Assembly (NCBI GenBank): GCA_900466875.1
Contig: UBNQ01000031.1
Location: 1-64,000 of the forward strand
DNA from: Hyphomicrobiales bacterium
GTDB lineage: Bacteria > Pseudomonadota > Alphaproteobacteria > Rhizobiales > Rhizobiaceae
Reading direction: 5' to 3'
DNA: 64,000 nucleotides
Part shown: positions 17,368-26,406 of the stretch, piece by piece
Layout: the number at the start of each line of letters is the position of its first letter
Position numbering within the stretch: position 1 is the stretch's first letter
Position numbers and translations under genes: made by a program
Notes under the pieces: generated by a model
Database searches by the model: none
What the model was told of the DNA's origin: nothing
Seen by the model: the letters and a program-made list of their open reading frames with translations, nothing else

Positions 17368-18267
17368 CTATAGCGCCTGATCGACGGCTTCGGCGAGCGG
17401 AATGGAGGGCTGAGCGCCGCGGGAAAGGCAGGCCAGCGATCCGGCCACGGCCGCCCGGCGAAGCGCCTGCGCAAAACTGAGACCCTGGTCCAGGCTGGCC
17501 GCGAGATAGCCGCAGAACGTGTCGCCTGCTCCCACCGTATCGACCGGCTCGATGGTGAGGCCCTTGGTTGTCAGGATTTCGCCATTACGAATGGCGACGA
17601 CCCCGTCACCGCCAAGCGTCACGACGAATGTCTGGCCGCTTTGTGAATTCATGCTCTTGAGCGCCGCGATCCGTGCCTCGGCGCTTGCGGCGGCCTCGCC
17701 GGCGACAAGGTCGAACTCCGTCTCGTTGGCAACGACGATATCGGCAAGCCCGGAGAGCCGGACTGCGTCACCCGTGAATGGCGCGGTATTGAGGATCGTG
17801 GTGACGCCCTTTTCCCGAGCGGCCTTGAGGGCGGCTTCGACGGCAGCAGCCGGAATTTCGAGCTGCAGCATCAGGATATCGCCGGCAGACATGGCCTCGA
17901 CCGTCTTGACGGCTTCATCGGCCGTGATCGCGCCATTGGCGCCGGGAATGACGGCAATCATGTTCTCGCCATTGCCGCCGACCAGAATGAGAGCGGTCCC
18001 GGTCGGCTCGCTGGCCTTCAGCACGGACGACAGGTCTGTCCCCGCCTCCTTCAGCAGCGCAAGCGCCGGTTCGGCAAACGTGTCGCTTCCGACGGCTCCG
18101 GCCATTTTCACCGTGGCTCCGGCGCGACGGGCCGCAAGCGCCTGGTTGGCGCCTTTGCCGCCGGCCGCCGTCGAGAAGGTTTGACCGGGAACCGTTTCGC
18201 CCGGTTTCGGCAGCTCTGCCGTGGTCGCGATAAGATCCATGTTGATGGAGCCGAAAACGGTAATCAT
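17368..18267 (-). CDS. rbsK: ribokinase
   Basis: A PfkB-family sugar kinase of 299 residues, phosphorylating ribose to ribose 5-phosphate. The N-terminal GSINMDLI, the substrate glycine pair in GGKGANQA and the C-terminal anion-hole signature DTVGAGDTFCGY with catalytic Asp are intact. The start at 18267 (MITVFGSINMD) is preceded by AGCAGG; upstream in-frame codons add non-homologous residues. No rbs transporter genes are close, so it may serve nucleoside-derived ribose, for example from the hydrolase at 13863-14804. It is 49 bp downstream of rmuC on the same strand. Confidence 0.9.
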   Translation of the reverse strand: MITVFGSINMDLIATTAELPKPGETVPGQTFSTAAGGKGANQALAARRAGATVKMAGAVGSDTFAEPALALLKEAGTDLSSVLKASEPTGTALILVGGNGENMIAVIPGANGAITADEAVKTVEAMSAGDILMLQLEIPAAAVEAALKAAREKGVTTILNTAPFTGDAVRLSGLADIVVANETEFDLVAGEAAASAEARIAALKSMNSQSGQTFVVTLGGDGVVAIRNGEILTTKGLTIEPVDTVGAGDTFCGYLAASLDQGLSFAQALRRAAVAGSLACLSRGAQPSIPLAEAVDQAL

Positions 18268-18316
18268 GGTCAAGCCTGCTGCTGATGAAAGAACGGCGGG
18301 ACAGTGCCCGAGAGGA

Positions 18317-19516
18317 TCACTCCTCGTCAACCACCCGAAGGCGCAGAAGGCCTGTACGGCTCTCGACCGATTTTGGCGGAGCCTCGACCGGTGGTTCCGC
18401 CACCGATGGCGTTTGCAGGTCCAGCGCCGTTATCCGGTTGCCGCGGCGCGTCAGTTTTTCGGTCGACGTCAGGATCTGTTCGACATCCTTTTCGGCCGCC
18501 AGAAAATGCGATTGAAGTTTGCGTGTCCTGTCATCCAGTCGCGTCAGATCTTCCATCAAAAGCCCGACCTCGCCCTGGATCAGATGCGCCTGTTCGCGCA
18601 TCCGCTGGTCGCGCAAGACGGCCTGGATGACCTGGATCGAGAGGAGCAGCAGAGACGGCGAAACGATGACCACGCGGGAGCGCTGTGCTTTCTGCACCAC
18701 CGCATCGAAATGTTCGTGGATCTCGGCAAAGATCGATTCCGACGGGACGAAGAGGAGCACGGTATCCTGCGTTTCACCGGCAATCAGGTATTTTTCGGAG
18801 ACGTCCCTGATATGGACCTCCATGTCCCGTCGGAACTGCTGGGCCGCAGCGCGGCGCGCTTCCGGTGAGGCGGCCTCACGAAAGGCGGTCCAGGCTTCCA
18901 GCGGGAATTTCGCGTCGATGACGAGAGGTGGCGCGCCATTCGGCATGCGGATGACGCAGTCCGGGCGGGTGCCGTTGGACAGCGGTGACTGGAAGGAATA
19001 GGCGCCGTGCGGCAGGCCGTCGGCAACGATCGTCTCCATCCGGCCCTGGCCGAATGCTCCGCGCGTCTGCTTGTTGGAAAGGATCGCCTGCAGGCCGACG
19101 ACATCCTTGGCCAGCGTCTGGATGTTGTTTTGCGCGGCGTCGATGATGGCCAGCCGCTCCTGCAGCTTGCGCAGGTTTTCATGTGTCGATTTGGTCTGTT
19201 CGGTAATGGTCGAGCCCAGCCGGTGGGTCATGCCATCGAGCCGCTGGTTGACGGCGTGATTGAGTTCCGCCTGGCGGCTGGTGATCGTTTCCGCCATGGC
19301 GGCGACGCGGCCGTGCATCTCGCCCTGCATCCGCACCAGTTCGGCCAGGCGTGCCTCCGCATCCACCGTCCGCTGCGTCATCTCCTCGCGCTGGCTTCCG
19401 CCGCGCAGGATCATGAAAAGGGCGATCACGACCGCCAGAACGGCAAAAATTGCTCCGATGAGCAGGATTGGCAGCGCCAGATCGGGCGGCAGGACGTCGA
19501 CAAGCATCTCTCTCAT
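18317..19516 (-). CDS. rmuC: DNA recombination protein RmuC homologue
   Basis: A protein of 399 residues with an N-terminal membrane helix (about 14-37), a coiled-coil segment rich in Glu, Gln and Arg (about 45-140) and a C-terminal nuclease-like RmuC domain containing VIDAKFPLEAW. RmuC limits inversions at short inverted repeats in E. coli and is predicted to act as a nuclease. In rhizobia rmuC lies divergently next to def, exactly as here. Start chosen at the first ATG, 19516, which precedes the membrane helix by 13 residues. Confidence 0.9.
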   Translation of the reverse strand: MREMLVDVLPPDLALPILLIGAIFAVLAVVIALFMILRGGSQREEMTQRTVDAEARLAELVRMQGEMHGRVAAMAETITSRQAELNHAVNQRLDGMTHRLGSTITEQTKSTHENLRKLQERLAIIDAAQNNIQTLAKDVVGLQAILSNKQTRGAFGQGRMETIVADGLPHGAYSFQSPLSNGTRPDCVIRMPNGAPPLVIDAKFPLEAWTAFREAASPEARRAAAQQFRRDMEVHIRDVSEKYLIAGETQDTVLLFVPSESIFAEIHEHFDAVVQKAQRSRVVIVSPSLLLLSIQVIQAVLRDQRMREQAHLIQGEVGLLMEDLTRLDDRTRKLQSHFLAAEKDVEQILTSTEKLTRRGNRITALDLQTPSVAEPPVEAPPKSVESRTGLLRLRVVDEE

Positions 19517-19628
19517 GCCGTCACTCTAGCAGATTACGCCTGCAACGAAAGATCAAAGCGTGAACAAACATCAAGAAGCGTGCTGCATACATGTTCCATT
19601 GGCGCAAAAGATGCGCTATGGGGGCAAA

Positions 19629-20144
19629 ATGACAATAAAGCCGCTCATTATCCTTCCCGATCCGCTTCTCCGGCAGGTCTCAGTACCGATCGAAACGGTG
19701 AACGCCGAGCTCTTGAAGCTCGCCGACGACATGCTGGAAACCATGTATGACGCGCCGGGCATTGGCCTTGCCGCGATCCAGATCGGCGTGCCGAAGCGCA
19801 TGCTGGTCATCGACGTGTCGCGCGAGGACGAGGAGAAGAACCCGCAGGTCTTCATCAACCCGGAAATCGTCAAGTCTTCGGATGATCTGTCTCTCTACGA
19901 AGAGGGCTGCCTGTCGATCCCGGACTATTATGCCGAGGTCGAACGACCGGCCACGATCGCCGTGAAATATGTCGGACGTGACGGCAAGGAACATATGGTC
20001 GAAGCCGATGGCCTTCTCGCTACCTGCTTGCAGCACGAGATGGACCACCTGAACGGCGTCCTCTTCATCGACCATATTTCGCGGCTGAAGCGGGAGATGG
20101 TGATCAAGAAGTTCACCAAGCTTGCCAAGGGCAAGGCTGTTTAG
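19629..20144 (+). CDS. def: peptide deformylase
   Basis: A metalloenzyme, 171 residues, removing the formyl group from nascent proteins. All three family motifs are visible: [17 protein letters not shown] and HEMDH, giving the Cys and two His metal ligands. ATG 19629 after a run of G residues is chosen; the open frame begins at 19560. The partner gene fmt follows in the usual order, but a toxin-antitoxin pair is inserted between them. Confidence 0.96.
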   Translation: MTIKPLIILPDPLLRQVSVPIETVNAELLKLADDMLETMYDAPGIGLAAIQIGVPKRMLVIDVSREDEEKNPQVFINPEIVKSSDDLSLYEEGCLSIPDYYAEVERPATIAVKYVGRDGKEHMVEADGLLATCLQHEMDHLNGVLFIDHISRLKREMVIKKFTKLAKGKAV

Positions 20145-20151
20145 GTCACGC

Positions 20152-20195
20152 TTGAAACAGCCTTGGATCGACATTATGATATCGCTGATATCATA
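20152..20195 (+). promoter_or_regulatory. promoter and palindromic operator of the toxin-antitoxin pair
   Basis: TTGAAA (20152-20157) and TATGAT (20175-20180) are spaced by 17 bp, a strong housekeeping-type promoter. A perfect palindrome with 9-bp arms, TATGATATC-GCT-GATATCATA (20175-20195), covers the -10 element and probable start site and abuts the AGGAGG ribosome site. This is the expected position for autorepression by the antitoxin or the complex. Confidence 0.75.
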
Positions 20196-20205
20196 GGAGG
20201 CGCCG

Positions 20206-20463
20206 ATGGGTGATCTGCTGATCCGGAATCTTGATGATGGTTTGAAACAGCAGCTTTTGGAGCAGGCGAAGCAGAATGGCCGGAGCCTCTCGGAAGAGGC
20301 GATCCACCTCATTCGTAGAAATATTACGGCTAACCGTTCGATTTCGACCGGCGACTGGTTGCGTTCGGCTTTAGGTGCAGAACGTTTGACGGAAGAGGAA
20401 ATTGCCGCGATCGAAGCATCGCGCCATGAGCCTGAACGTGAGCCGCCACGGTTTGACGAATGA
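20206..20463 (+). CDS. FitA/VapB-like antitoxin (ribbon-helix-helix)
   Basis: A protein of 85 residues. The N-terminal strand-helix-helix pattern (MGDLLIRNLDDGLKQQL, then GRSLSEEAIHLIRR) is a ribbon-helix-helix DNA-binding fold of the Arc/FitA kind; the acidic C-terminal tail (LTEEEIAAIEASRHEPE) would wrap the toxin. Translation starts 6 bp after a perfect AGGAGG. The stop overlaps the toxin start (ATGA), so the two proteins are translationally coupled. It should repress its own promoter through the palindrome at 20175-20195. Confidence 0.88.
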   Translation: MGDLLIRNLDDGLKQQLLEQAKQNGRSLSEEAIHLIRRNITANRSISTGDWLRSALGAERLTEEEIAAIEASRHEPEREPPRFDE

Positions 20464-20879
20464 TCGTTCTCGATACGAATGTTGTATCTGAACTTCAGGG
20501 GCGCAAGAACAGCGAATATGTTCTGGCTTGGCTTTCCCAATATGAGCGAGAATCCTTGTTTCTGACGACAGTCGTTGTCGCAGAGATTCGTTATGGCCTG
20601 GAGCTTTTGCCGCAGGGGCAAAGGCAGGCAGAATTGCTGAGGGCACTCGATACCATTCAGGAGCGTTTTCTAGGAAGAATATTGGGGTTCTCGGTACAGG
20701 CCGCCGGTTACTACGGTATCCTGCGTGCGCGCCGCCGGAAAATCGGCCGGCCGATCGAAACGAAGGACGCCATGATCGCTGCAACCTGTCTCGCTCATGG
20801 CGCAACGCTTGCCACCCGCAACGTAAAAGACTTCGAGGGGCTTGATCTTCGGCTGGTAAACCCGTTTGAAGGCGCCTGA
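20460..20879 (+). CDS. PIN-domain ribonuclease toxin (FitB/VapC-like)
   Basis: A 139-residue PIN-domain protein, expected to be a magnesium-dependent RNase neutralised by the upstream antitoxin. The acidic active-site residues are in place: Asp5 (VLDTNVVSE), Glu42 (VAEIRYG), Asp103 (KDAMIAA) and Asp124 (NVKDF). Length and motifs match FitB more than the tRNA-cleaving VapC of enterics, although target RNA cannot be predicted. The gene ends 21 bp before fmt, so fmt may be read through from the toxin-antitoxin promoter. Confidence 0.9.
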   Translation: MIVLDTNVVSELQGRKNSEYVLAWLSQYERESLFLTTVVVAEIRYGLELLPQGQRQAELLRALDTIQERFLGRILGFSVQAAGYYGILRARRRKIGRPIETKDAMIAATCLAHGATLATRNVKDFEGLDLRLVNPFEGA

Positions 20880-20900
20880 ACATCAAGACAGGTCAAGCGC

Positions 20901-21848
20901 ATGTCACTTCGCATCATCTTCATGGGCACGCCGGATTTTTCCGTGCCGACATTGCAGAACCTCAAACAGGCAGGCCACGAGATCGTTGCGGTCTATAGCC
21001 AGCCGCCACGCCCGGCCGGCCGCCGCGGTCTCGATCTCACCAAGTCACCGGTGCATCAGGCCGCCGAGTTGCTCGGCATTCCGGTTCTCACACCCTTGAA
21101 CTTCAAGGCAGAAGAAGACCGCCAGACATTTCGCGATTTCAACGCGGATGTGGCGGTCGTCGTCGCCTATGGCCTGCTTCTGCCGGTCGCCATCCTCGAA
21201 GGCACCAGGCTCGGATGTTACAATGGTCACGCCTCGCTCCTGCCGCGCTGGCGCGGTGCAGCGCCCATCCAGCGCGCCATCATGGCCGGTGACGAAAAGA
21301 CCGGAATGATCGTGATGAAGATGGAAAAGGGTCTTGATACCGGCCCCATGGCGCTGACGAAGGAAGTTGAGATCACGCAAGCGATGACGGCCGGCGAACT
21401 GCATGACAAGCTCATGCTCGTCGGCGCCCGCGCCATGGTCGAGGCGATGGAGAAGCTTGAGGCCGACGACCTGCCGCTGACGCCTCAGCCGGAAGAGGGC
21501 GTGCTTTACGCCGCCAAGATCGACAAGGGCGAGACCCGTATCGATTTTTCCAGATCGGCGCGCGATGTGCATAACCATATCCGCGGACTTTCGCCGTTTC
21601 CGGGCGCCTGGTTTGAAGCCGAGATCAATGGCAAGCCGGAGCGCATCAAGGTACTTTCTTCCGCTATCGGGGAAGGAAGCGGGGCCGCAGGCCGGCTTCT
21701 GGACGACGTGCTGACCGTTGCCTGCGGTGAGGGCGCCGTGAGACTGACGCGCCTGCAGAAGGCAGGCGGGAAACCTCTCGATGCGAGCGATTTCCTGCGC
21801 GGCACGGCGCTTCCGAAAGGCACCGTGCTTTCGGTCGGATCCGCCTGA
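20901..21848 (+). CDS. fmt: methionyl-tRNA formyltransferase
   Basis: This enzyme of 315 residues formylates initiator Met-tRNA using 10-formyl-tetrahydrofolate. The N-terminal catalytic domain shows [12 protein letters not shown] and the folate-site region [19 protein letters not shown]; the C-terminal OB-like domain completes the family length. Its last base overlaps the truA start. Normally it follows def directly; here the antitoxin-toxin pair intervenes. Confidence 0.96.
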   Translation: MSLRIIFMGTPDFSVPTLQNLKQAGHEIVAVYSQPPRPAGRRGLDLTKSPVHQAAELLGIPVLTPLNFKAEEDRQTFRDFNADVAVVVAYGLLLPVAILEGTRLGCYNGHASLLPRWRGAAPIQRAIMAGDEKTGMIVMKMEKGLDTGPMALTKEVEITQAMTAGELHDKLMLVGARAMVEAMEKLEADDLPLTPQPEEGVLYAAKIDKGETRIDFSRSARDVHNHIRGLSPFPGAWFEAEINGKPERIKVLSSAIGEGSGAAGRLLDDVLTVACGEGAVRLTRLQKAGGKPLDASDFLRGTALPKGTVLSVGSA

Positions 21849-22603
21849 TGCCGCGTTTTCGCATGATCGTCGAATATGACGGGACGTCCTATGTTGGCTG
21901 GCAAAAACAGGACAACGGCCATTCTGTGCAGGCTGCGCTTCAGAATGCCATCCTGTCTCTCACCGGCGAAACCGTCTCGGTTCGCGGGGCGGGGCGTACG
22001 GATAGTGGTGTCCATGCGAGGGGCCAGGTCATCCATGCCGATCTGTCCCGCGACTGGCAGCCCTTCAAGCTGCGCAACGCGCTGAACGCTCATCTGATGA
22101 TGGCGAGTGAGCGTGTTTCGGTCATCGATGTACAACAGGTTTCCGACGATTTCGATGCGCGTTTTTCGGCGGTGAAGCGGCATTATCTCTATCGCATCAT
22201 CACCCGTCCGTCGCCGCTGGCGATCGAGGCCGGGCGCGCCTGGTGGGTCCCGAAGGAGCTGGATCACGAGGCCATGCATGCGGCTGCCCAGATGCTCGTT
22301 GGCCATCACGACTTCACCACATTCCGCTCCGTCCATTGCCAGGCGAAAAGCCCGGTCCGGACCTTGGATCGGCTGGATGTGACGCGGACAGGCGATCTGA
22401 TCGAAATCCGCGCCAGCGCGCAAAGTTTTCTGCACAATCAGATCCGCTCTTTCGCCGGTACGCTGAAGCTGGCCGGTGAGGCGAAGATGTCACCCGACGA
22501 CGTGCGTGCGGCACTTGAAGCGCGTGACCGCAAGGAATGCGGCCCGGTGGCGCCGCCGGAGGGCCTCTATTTCATGAAGGTCGATTATCCCGGCGATGCT
22601 TGA
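21848..22603 (+). CDS. truA: tRNA pseudouridine synthase A
   Basis: TruA isomerises uridines 38-40 in tRNA anticodon stems. The protein is 251 residues; the catalytic aspartate is Asp52 in [11 protein letters not shown], and the strand [12 protein letters not shown] near the N-terminus is also conserved. ATG 21848 overlaps the fmt stop by one base, indicating translational coupling. A truncated RIME-like repeat begins immediately after its stop. Confidence 0.96.
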   Translation: MPRFRMIVEYDGTSYVGWQKQDNGHSVQAALQNAILSLTGETVSVRGAGRTDSGVHARGQVIHADLSRDWQPFKLRNALNAHLMMASERVSVIDVQQVSDDFDARFSAVKRHYLYRIITRPSPLAIEAGRAWWVPKELDHEAMHAAAQMLVGHHDFTTFRSVHCQAKSPVRTLDRLDVTRTGDLIEIRASAQSFLHNQIRSFAGTLKLAGEAKMSPDDVRAALEARDRKECGPVAPPEGLYFMKVDYPGDA

Positions 22604-22604
22604 A

Positions 22605-22647
22605 GCAATTCCAGCAAAGTGTGAACCGGTTTTGCGACCGGAATTGC
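22605..22647 (+). repeat. RIME-like repeat, truncated copy
   Basis: Arms GCAATTCC and GGAATTGC enclose the sequence shared with the longer copies at 49557-49657 and 59821-59921. Only the first of the two palindromes is present here. Confidence 0.7.
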
Positions 22648-22658
22648 GCCCACATAAA

Positions 22659-23255
22659 TCAGTAGGGCGAGACGCCAAGATAGGATTGCAGCAGGTCGGC
22701 GATGATGAGACCCGGCACCAGCAGCACAAGCATGGTTGTCGCGACGACAAGCGGCTCTGGTCCGCAGATCTGCCGCACGAAGCGGGAAATGGCGAAGATC
22801 GTCGCGATCAGCAAGGCAAGCTGCACAAGCGCAATCACGCCCGCAGCAAAGGGCACGAGAAACAGAAGCAGCGTCAGCACCGCATAGGCATAGGATATCG
22901 GAACCGACAGCCAATTGGTCGCCACCACGATGGCTGTGAAATTGCGTTCGGTCTTGAGCAGCAGGCACAGAATGCCGAGCAGCACCAGCGGCAGGATCCA
23001 GTTGATCCCTTCGATCAGGAAGAGCCTGAGATAGAAGCCGATACCTGCCTTGGTTCCTTCCGTGCTTGAAGAAAGGAAGGCGAACCTCATTCCGGTCCAA
23101 TAGACGAACATCGCCGGCAGGCACCAGACGAAGGCCCAGAACGACCGCATCATGCCGCGGTCGGTCATGTCGAGCTTTTTCAGGCCCTGCGGGTCGCCTT
23201 TGAAGAGCAGCCAGAGGCCGCTGATATAGAATTTGACTTCAGGAAATGGAGGCAT
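22659..23255 (-). CDS. conserved membrane protein, function unknown
   Basis: A 198-residue integral membrane protein with about five predicted helices (starting near residues 41-58, 77-98, 107-123, 127-155 and 172-190). I do not recognise a catalytic motif; the overall pattern resembles Yip1-like or similar small membrane families. The start overlaps the dapE stop by 17 bp, so it is probably the last gene of dapD-dapE-x. This position after dapE is common in rhizobia, but no link to lysine synthesis is known. Confidence 0.78.
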   Translation of the reverse strand: MPPFPEVKFYISGLWLLFKGDPQGLKKLDMTDRGMMRSFWAFVWCLPAMFVYWTGMRFAFLSSSTEGTKAGIGFYLRLFLIEGINWILPLVLLGILCLLLKTERNFTAIVVATNWLSVPISYAYAVLTLLLFLVPFAAGVIALVQLALLIATIFAISRFVRQICGPEPLVVATTMLVLLVPGLIIADLLQSYLGVSPY

Positions 23256-24435
23256 CGCCGAACCAGCGGGAGAGGAAGGTTCCGTAGATCTGGGTCAGCG
23301 TTTCGAGATCGGCAAGGGCGACGCGTTCGTCCACCATGTGCATCGTCTGTCCGACAAGACCGAATTCCACCACCGGGCAATAGTCCTTGATGAAACGGGC
23401 ATCCGATGTGCCGCCGGTCGTCGAAAGCTTCGGCTGCTTGCCGGTCACGGCTTCCACGGCACTGGACAGCGAACCGATCAGCGCATTGTTGCGGGTCAGG
23501 AACACATGGCTCGGGCGCTCTGCCCAGACGAGTTCGTAAGTCGTCGGTTTGCGATCCGGGCGCAGCGCCTGGTCGGCCGCAGCCTCGTCCAGCCGGCGTA
23601 AAATCTCCGCCTTCACCGTATCGGCGGTCCATGTATCGTTGAAGCGGATATTGAAAGCGAATGTGGCCTTGGCCGGCACGACATTGGTCGCAGGATTGCC
23701 CACATCGACCGTCGTGACTTCCAGATTGGAAGCCGGAAACTCGGGTGTGCCTGCGTCGAAGGGTGGATCCATCAGCGCAGCGCTGAGCGGAAGCAGACCG
23801 CGAACGGCATTGTCCGCCAGATGCGGATAGGCTGCATGGCCCTGCACGCCGAAGACAGTGACCTTGCCGGAGACGGAGCCACGACGGCCGATCTTGATCA
23901 TGTCGCCGAGAACGTCCGGATTGGTCGGCTCGCCGACCAGGCATGCGTCCCAGCGCTCACCCTTTTCGGCGGCCCATTTCAAAAGCTTTTCCGTGCCGTT
24001 GACGGAGGGGCCTTCCTCGTCGCCGGTAATCAGGAAGGAGATCGAGCCTTGTGGTGCGCCATGCTCTTCGATATGGCGGGCGACCGCTGCGATGAAGCAG
24101 GCAATGCCGCCCTTCATGTCGACTGCGCCGCGGCCGAACATTTCACCATCGGCAATGTCGGCGGCAAAGGGCGTATGGCTCCACGCGCTTTCGTCGCCGG
24201 GCGGCACGACATCGGTATGCCCGGCGAACATCAGATGCGGCCCGTCTGTTCCAAGACGAGCATAGAGGTTTTCGACATCGGGCAGGCCCGGCTCCGTTGC
24301 GATCATCCGCTCGACCTTGAAGCCGAGCGGCGTGAGCATCGCTTCGAGCGCCGAAAGCGCGCCGCCTTCCGCCGGGGTGACGGAAGGGCAACGGATCAGC
24401 GTTTGCAGGTTTGCAATCGGATCAGAAACAGACAT
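23239..24435 (-). CDS. dapE: succinyl-diaminopimelate desuccinylase
   Basis: A zinc-dependent M20 amidohydrolase of 398 residues that releases LL-diaminopimelate and succinate in lysine and peptidoglycan precursor synthesis. Metal and catalytic motifs are GHTDVVPPGD, DMKGG and the DEEGPSVNGT segment carrying the general-base Glu. A start at 24435 (MSVSDPIANLQTL) suits the family; the open frame extends about 105 codons further upstream into dapD, with no homology there. It is 17 bp downstream of dapD and clearly cotranscribed. Confidence 0.95.
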   Translation of the reverse strand: MSVSDPIANLQTLIRCPSVTPAEGGALSALEAMLTPLGFKVERMIATEPGLPDVENLYARLGTDGPHLMFAGHTDVVPPGDESAWSHTPFAADIADGEMFGRGAVDMKGGIACFIAAVARHIEEHGAPQGSISFLITGDEEGPSVNGTEKLLKWAAEKGERWDACLVGEPTNPDVLGDMIKIGRRGSVSGKVTVFGVQGHAAYPHLADNAVRGLLPLSAALMDPPFDAGTPEFPASNLEVTTVDVGNPATNVVPAKATFAFNIRFNDTWTADTVKAEILRRLDEAAADQALRPDRKPTTYELVWAERPSHVFLTRNNALIGSLSSAVEAVTGKQPKLSTTGGTSDARFIKDYCPVVEFGLVGQTMHMVDERVALADLETLTQIYGTFLSRWFGDASIS

Positions 24436-24452
24436 CGAAACTATATCCTGGC

Positions 24453-25313
24453 TTAGTCGCGCAGCAGCTCGTTGATACCCGTCTTGGAACGGGTCTTCTC
24501 GTCGACCGTCTTGACGATGACGGCGCAATAGAGATGCGGAGCGGCCAGACCGTTCGGCATCGTGGCATTGCCTGAGGGCATCGAGCCGGCAACGACGACC
24601 GAATAGGGCGGGACTTCGCCATAGCTCACTTCGCCTGTGGCGCGATTGACGATCTTGGTCGACTTGCCGATGTAGACGCCCATGCCGAGAACCGAGCCTT
24701 CGCGGATGATGCAGCCTTCGACGACTTCCGAACGGGCGCCGATGAAGCAATTGTCCTCGATGATGGTCGGGCCCGCCTGCATCGGTTCCAGAACGCCGCC
24801 GATACCGACGCCGCCCGACAGATGCACATGCTTGCCGATCTGCGCGCAGGAACCGACGGTTGCCCAGGTATCGACCATCGTGCCTTCATCGACGAAAGCG
24901 CCGAGATTGACGAAGGACGGCATCAGCACGACATTCTTGGCGATATAGGCCGAGCGGCGCACGACGGCATTCGGCACGGCACGGAAACCGGCGGAGCGGA
25001 ACTGGTTCTCGCCCCAGCCTTCGAACTTGGAGGGAACCTTGTCCCACCAGGTGGAAGCGCCCGGGCCGCCCTTGACGACTTCCATGTCGTTCAGACGGAA
25101 GGAGAGCAGAACGGCCTTCTTCAGCCACTGGTTGACGGCCCATGTGCCGTCTTCGCCGCGCACGGCGACACGGGCCTTGCCGGCGTCGAGCAGGTTGAGC
25201 GATTCTTCCACTGCATCGCGAACCTCGCCTTTGGTCGAAACACTGACGCTGTCGCGGTTGTCGAAAGCGGTCTCGATTGTCTTTTCGAGGGCGGCGAGGT
25301 CGAAGCTGCTCAT
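24453..25313 (-). CDS. dapD: tetrahydrodipicolinate N-succinyltransferase
   Basis: A left-handed beta-helix (hexapeptide repeat) acyltransferase of 286 residues that succinylates tetrahydrodipicolinate. The helical coil region is evident from about residue 120 to 220 ([27 protein letters not shown] and following, read as repeats of hydrophobic-G-x). It catalyses the step just before DapC and DapE. AGGA precedes ATG 25313. The divergent gene for a LOG-family protein starts 139 bp away. Confidence 0.96.
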   Translation of the reverse strand: MSSFDLAALEKTIETAFDNRDSVSVSTKGEVRDAVEESLNLLDAGKARVAVRGEDGTWAVNQWLKKAVLLSFRLNDMEVVKGGPGASTWWDKVPSKFEGWGENQFRSAGFRAVPNAVVRRSAYIAKNVVLMPSFVNLGAFVDEGTMVDTWATVGSCAQIGKHVHLSGGVGIGGVLEPMQAGPTIIEDNCFIGARSEVVEGCIIREGSVLGMGVYIGKSTKIVNRATGEVSYGEVPPYSVVVAGSMPSGNATMPNGLAAPHLYCAVIVKTVDEKTRSKTGINELLRD

Positions 25314-25451
25314 GGAAGATCCTTAAACGTCACGCGGTATCGTGATGGCTGGGAAGGTGGTCAATTGGTCCCATTTGCTCTAAGCGACCGCCACTCAAGC
25401 GTCAATGTGAATTGGCGTCAACGCGGGTTGGCGCGGGAAGGAAGCATCAGC

Positions 25452-26312
25452 ATGACAAAGAAGCCGTCTGCAGCGCGGGGCAATGAGGAGAAGGTGTGGG
25501 AACCGCTGAAGGACAGCACGGCCGACAAGCATGCCGCCGCCGCCCAGCCCAAGACACCACAAACCCAGTCGCCCTCCTATCGTCTCGCCTTTGCCGATGA
25601 GGACTTCCTCTGCAGCAAGGAATTGCGGCCGTTGCGGCTGCAGCTCGAACTGCTCAAGGCCGAGATGATCCTGGCCGAGAAGGGTATCGCATCGACGGTC
25701 GTCCTGTTCGGCGGCGCTCGTATTCCGGCACCCGGCCAGAAGCCGTGGGCGGCCCAGAACGAGACTCAGCACAACAATCTCCAGGCCGCATCCGTCTATT
25801 ATGACGAAGCGCGAAAATTTGCCGCGCTCTGTGGGGAATATTCGGCCAAGTTCGATCACAAGGAATATGTCGTTGTCACCGGCGGTGGTCCGGGCGTGAT
25901 GGAAGCGGGCAATCGCGGTGCGACGGAAGCGGGCGCTCCCACGATTGGCCTCAACATCATGCTGCCGCACGAGCAGGCGCCCAACCCCTATGTGACGCCG
26001 GAACTCTCGTTCAACTTCCACTATTTCGCCATCCGCAAGATGCATTTCATGATGCGGGCAAAGGCGGTTGCGGTTTTCCCCGGCGGCTTCGGCACGCTGG
26101 ACGAAATGTTCGAGGCGCTGACGCTGATCCAGACCAAGCGGATGGAGCGTATTCCGCTCATCCTGTTTGCCGAAAAATTCTGGCGCAGCATCATCAATTT
26201 CGAGGCGCTGGCCGATTTCGGCACGATCGCACCGGAAGATATCGAGCTGATCAATTTCGTCGAAACCGCCGACGAAGCCTGGAAAGTCATCCAGGATTTC
26301 TACGAGAAATAA
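25452..26312 (+). CDS. LOG-family protein (cytokinin riboside 5'-monophosphate phosphoribohydrolase-like)
   Basis: A 286-residue protein with a Rossmann-like LOG domain from about residue 80. The nucleotide-binding signature GGGPGVMEAGNRGA and the catalytic PGGFGTLDE are intact. Proteins of this family remove ribose 5-phosphate from nucleoside monophosphates; some produce active cytokinins and others act in purine turnover (PpnN). The N-terminal 50 residues are Lys/Ala-rich and probably disordered. ATG 25452, after GGAAGGAAG, is chosen; the open frame runs 210 codons upstream across dapD and is not coding there. Plant-related function is possible in a rhizobium but unproven. Confidence 0.88.
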   Translation: MTKKPSAARGNEEKVWEPLKDSTADKHAAAAQPKTPQTQSPSYRLAFADEDFLCSKELRPLRLQLELLKAEMILAEKGIASTVVLFGGARIPAPGQKPWAAQNETQHNNLQAASVYYDEARKFAALCGEYSAKFDHKEYVVVTGGGPGVMEAGNRGATEAGAPTIGLNIMLPHEQAPNPYVTPELSFNFHYFAIRKMHFMMRAKAVAVFPGGFGTLDEMFEALTLIQTKRMERIPLILFAEKFWRSIINFEALADFGTIAPEDIELINFVETADEAWKVIQDFYEK

Positions 26313-26331
26313 GAGCCTTCAAAACATAGAA

Positions 26332-26363
26332 GACCCGCCCCTCGGGGGGAGAGGCGGGCCTTT
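26332..26363. terminator. bidirectional terminator between convergent genes
   Basis: CCCGCC (26334-26339) pairs with GGCGGG (26353-26358), extended by an imperfect CTC/GAG pair; T residues follow on the plus side. It lies between the LOG and EF-hand genes, whose stops face each other. Confidence 0.6.
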
Positions 26364-26406
26364 GTCGACAACTGCCGGGCTAGTTCCGTAATGCGGGGGC
26401 GGGGAA

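Noticed and set aside
20140-20880. Prophage or integrative element carrying the toxin-antitoxin pair
   Set aside because: No integrase, no direct repeats and no tRNA are near; the insertion contains only the two genes and their promoter.
24822-25451. 210-codon upstream extension of the LOG gene frame
   Set aside because: It runs antisense through dapD; ATG 25452 has a good ribosome site and the family homology lies after it.
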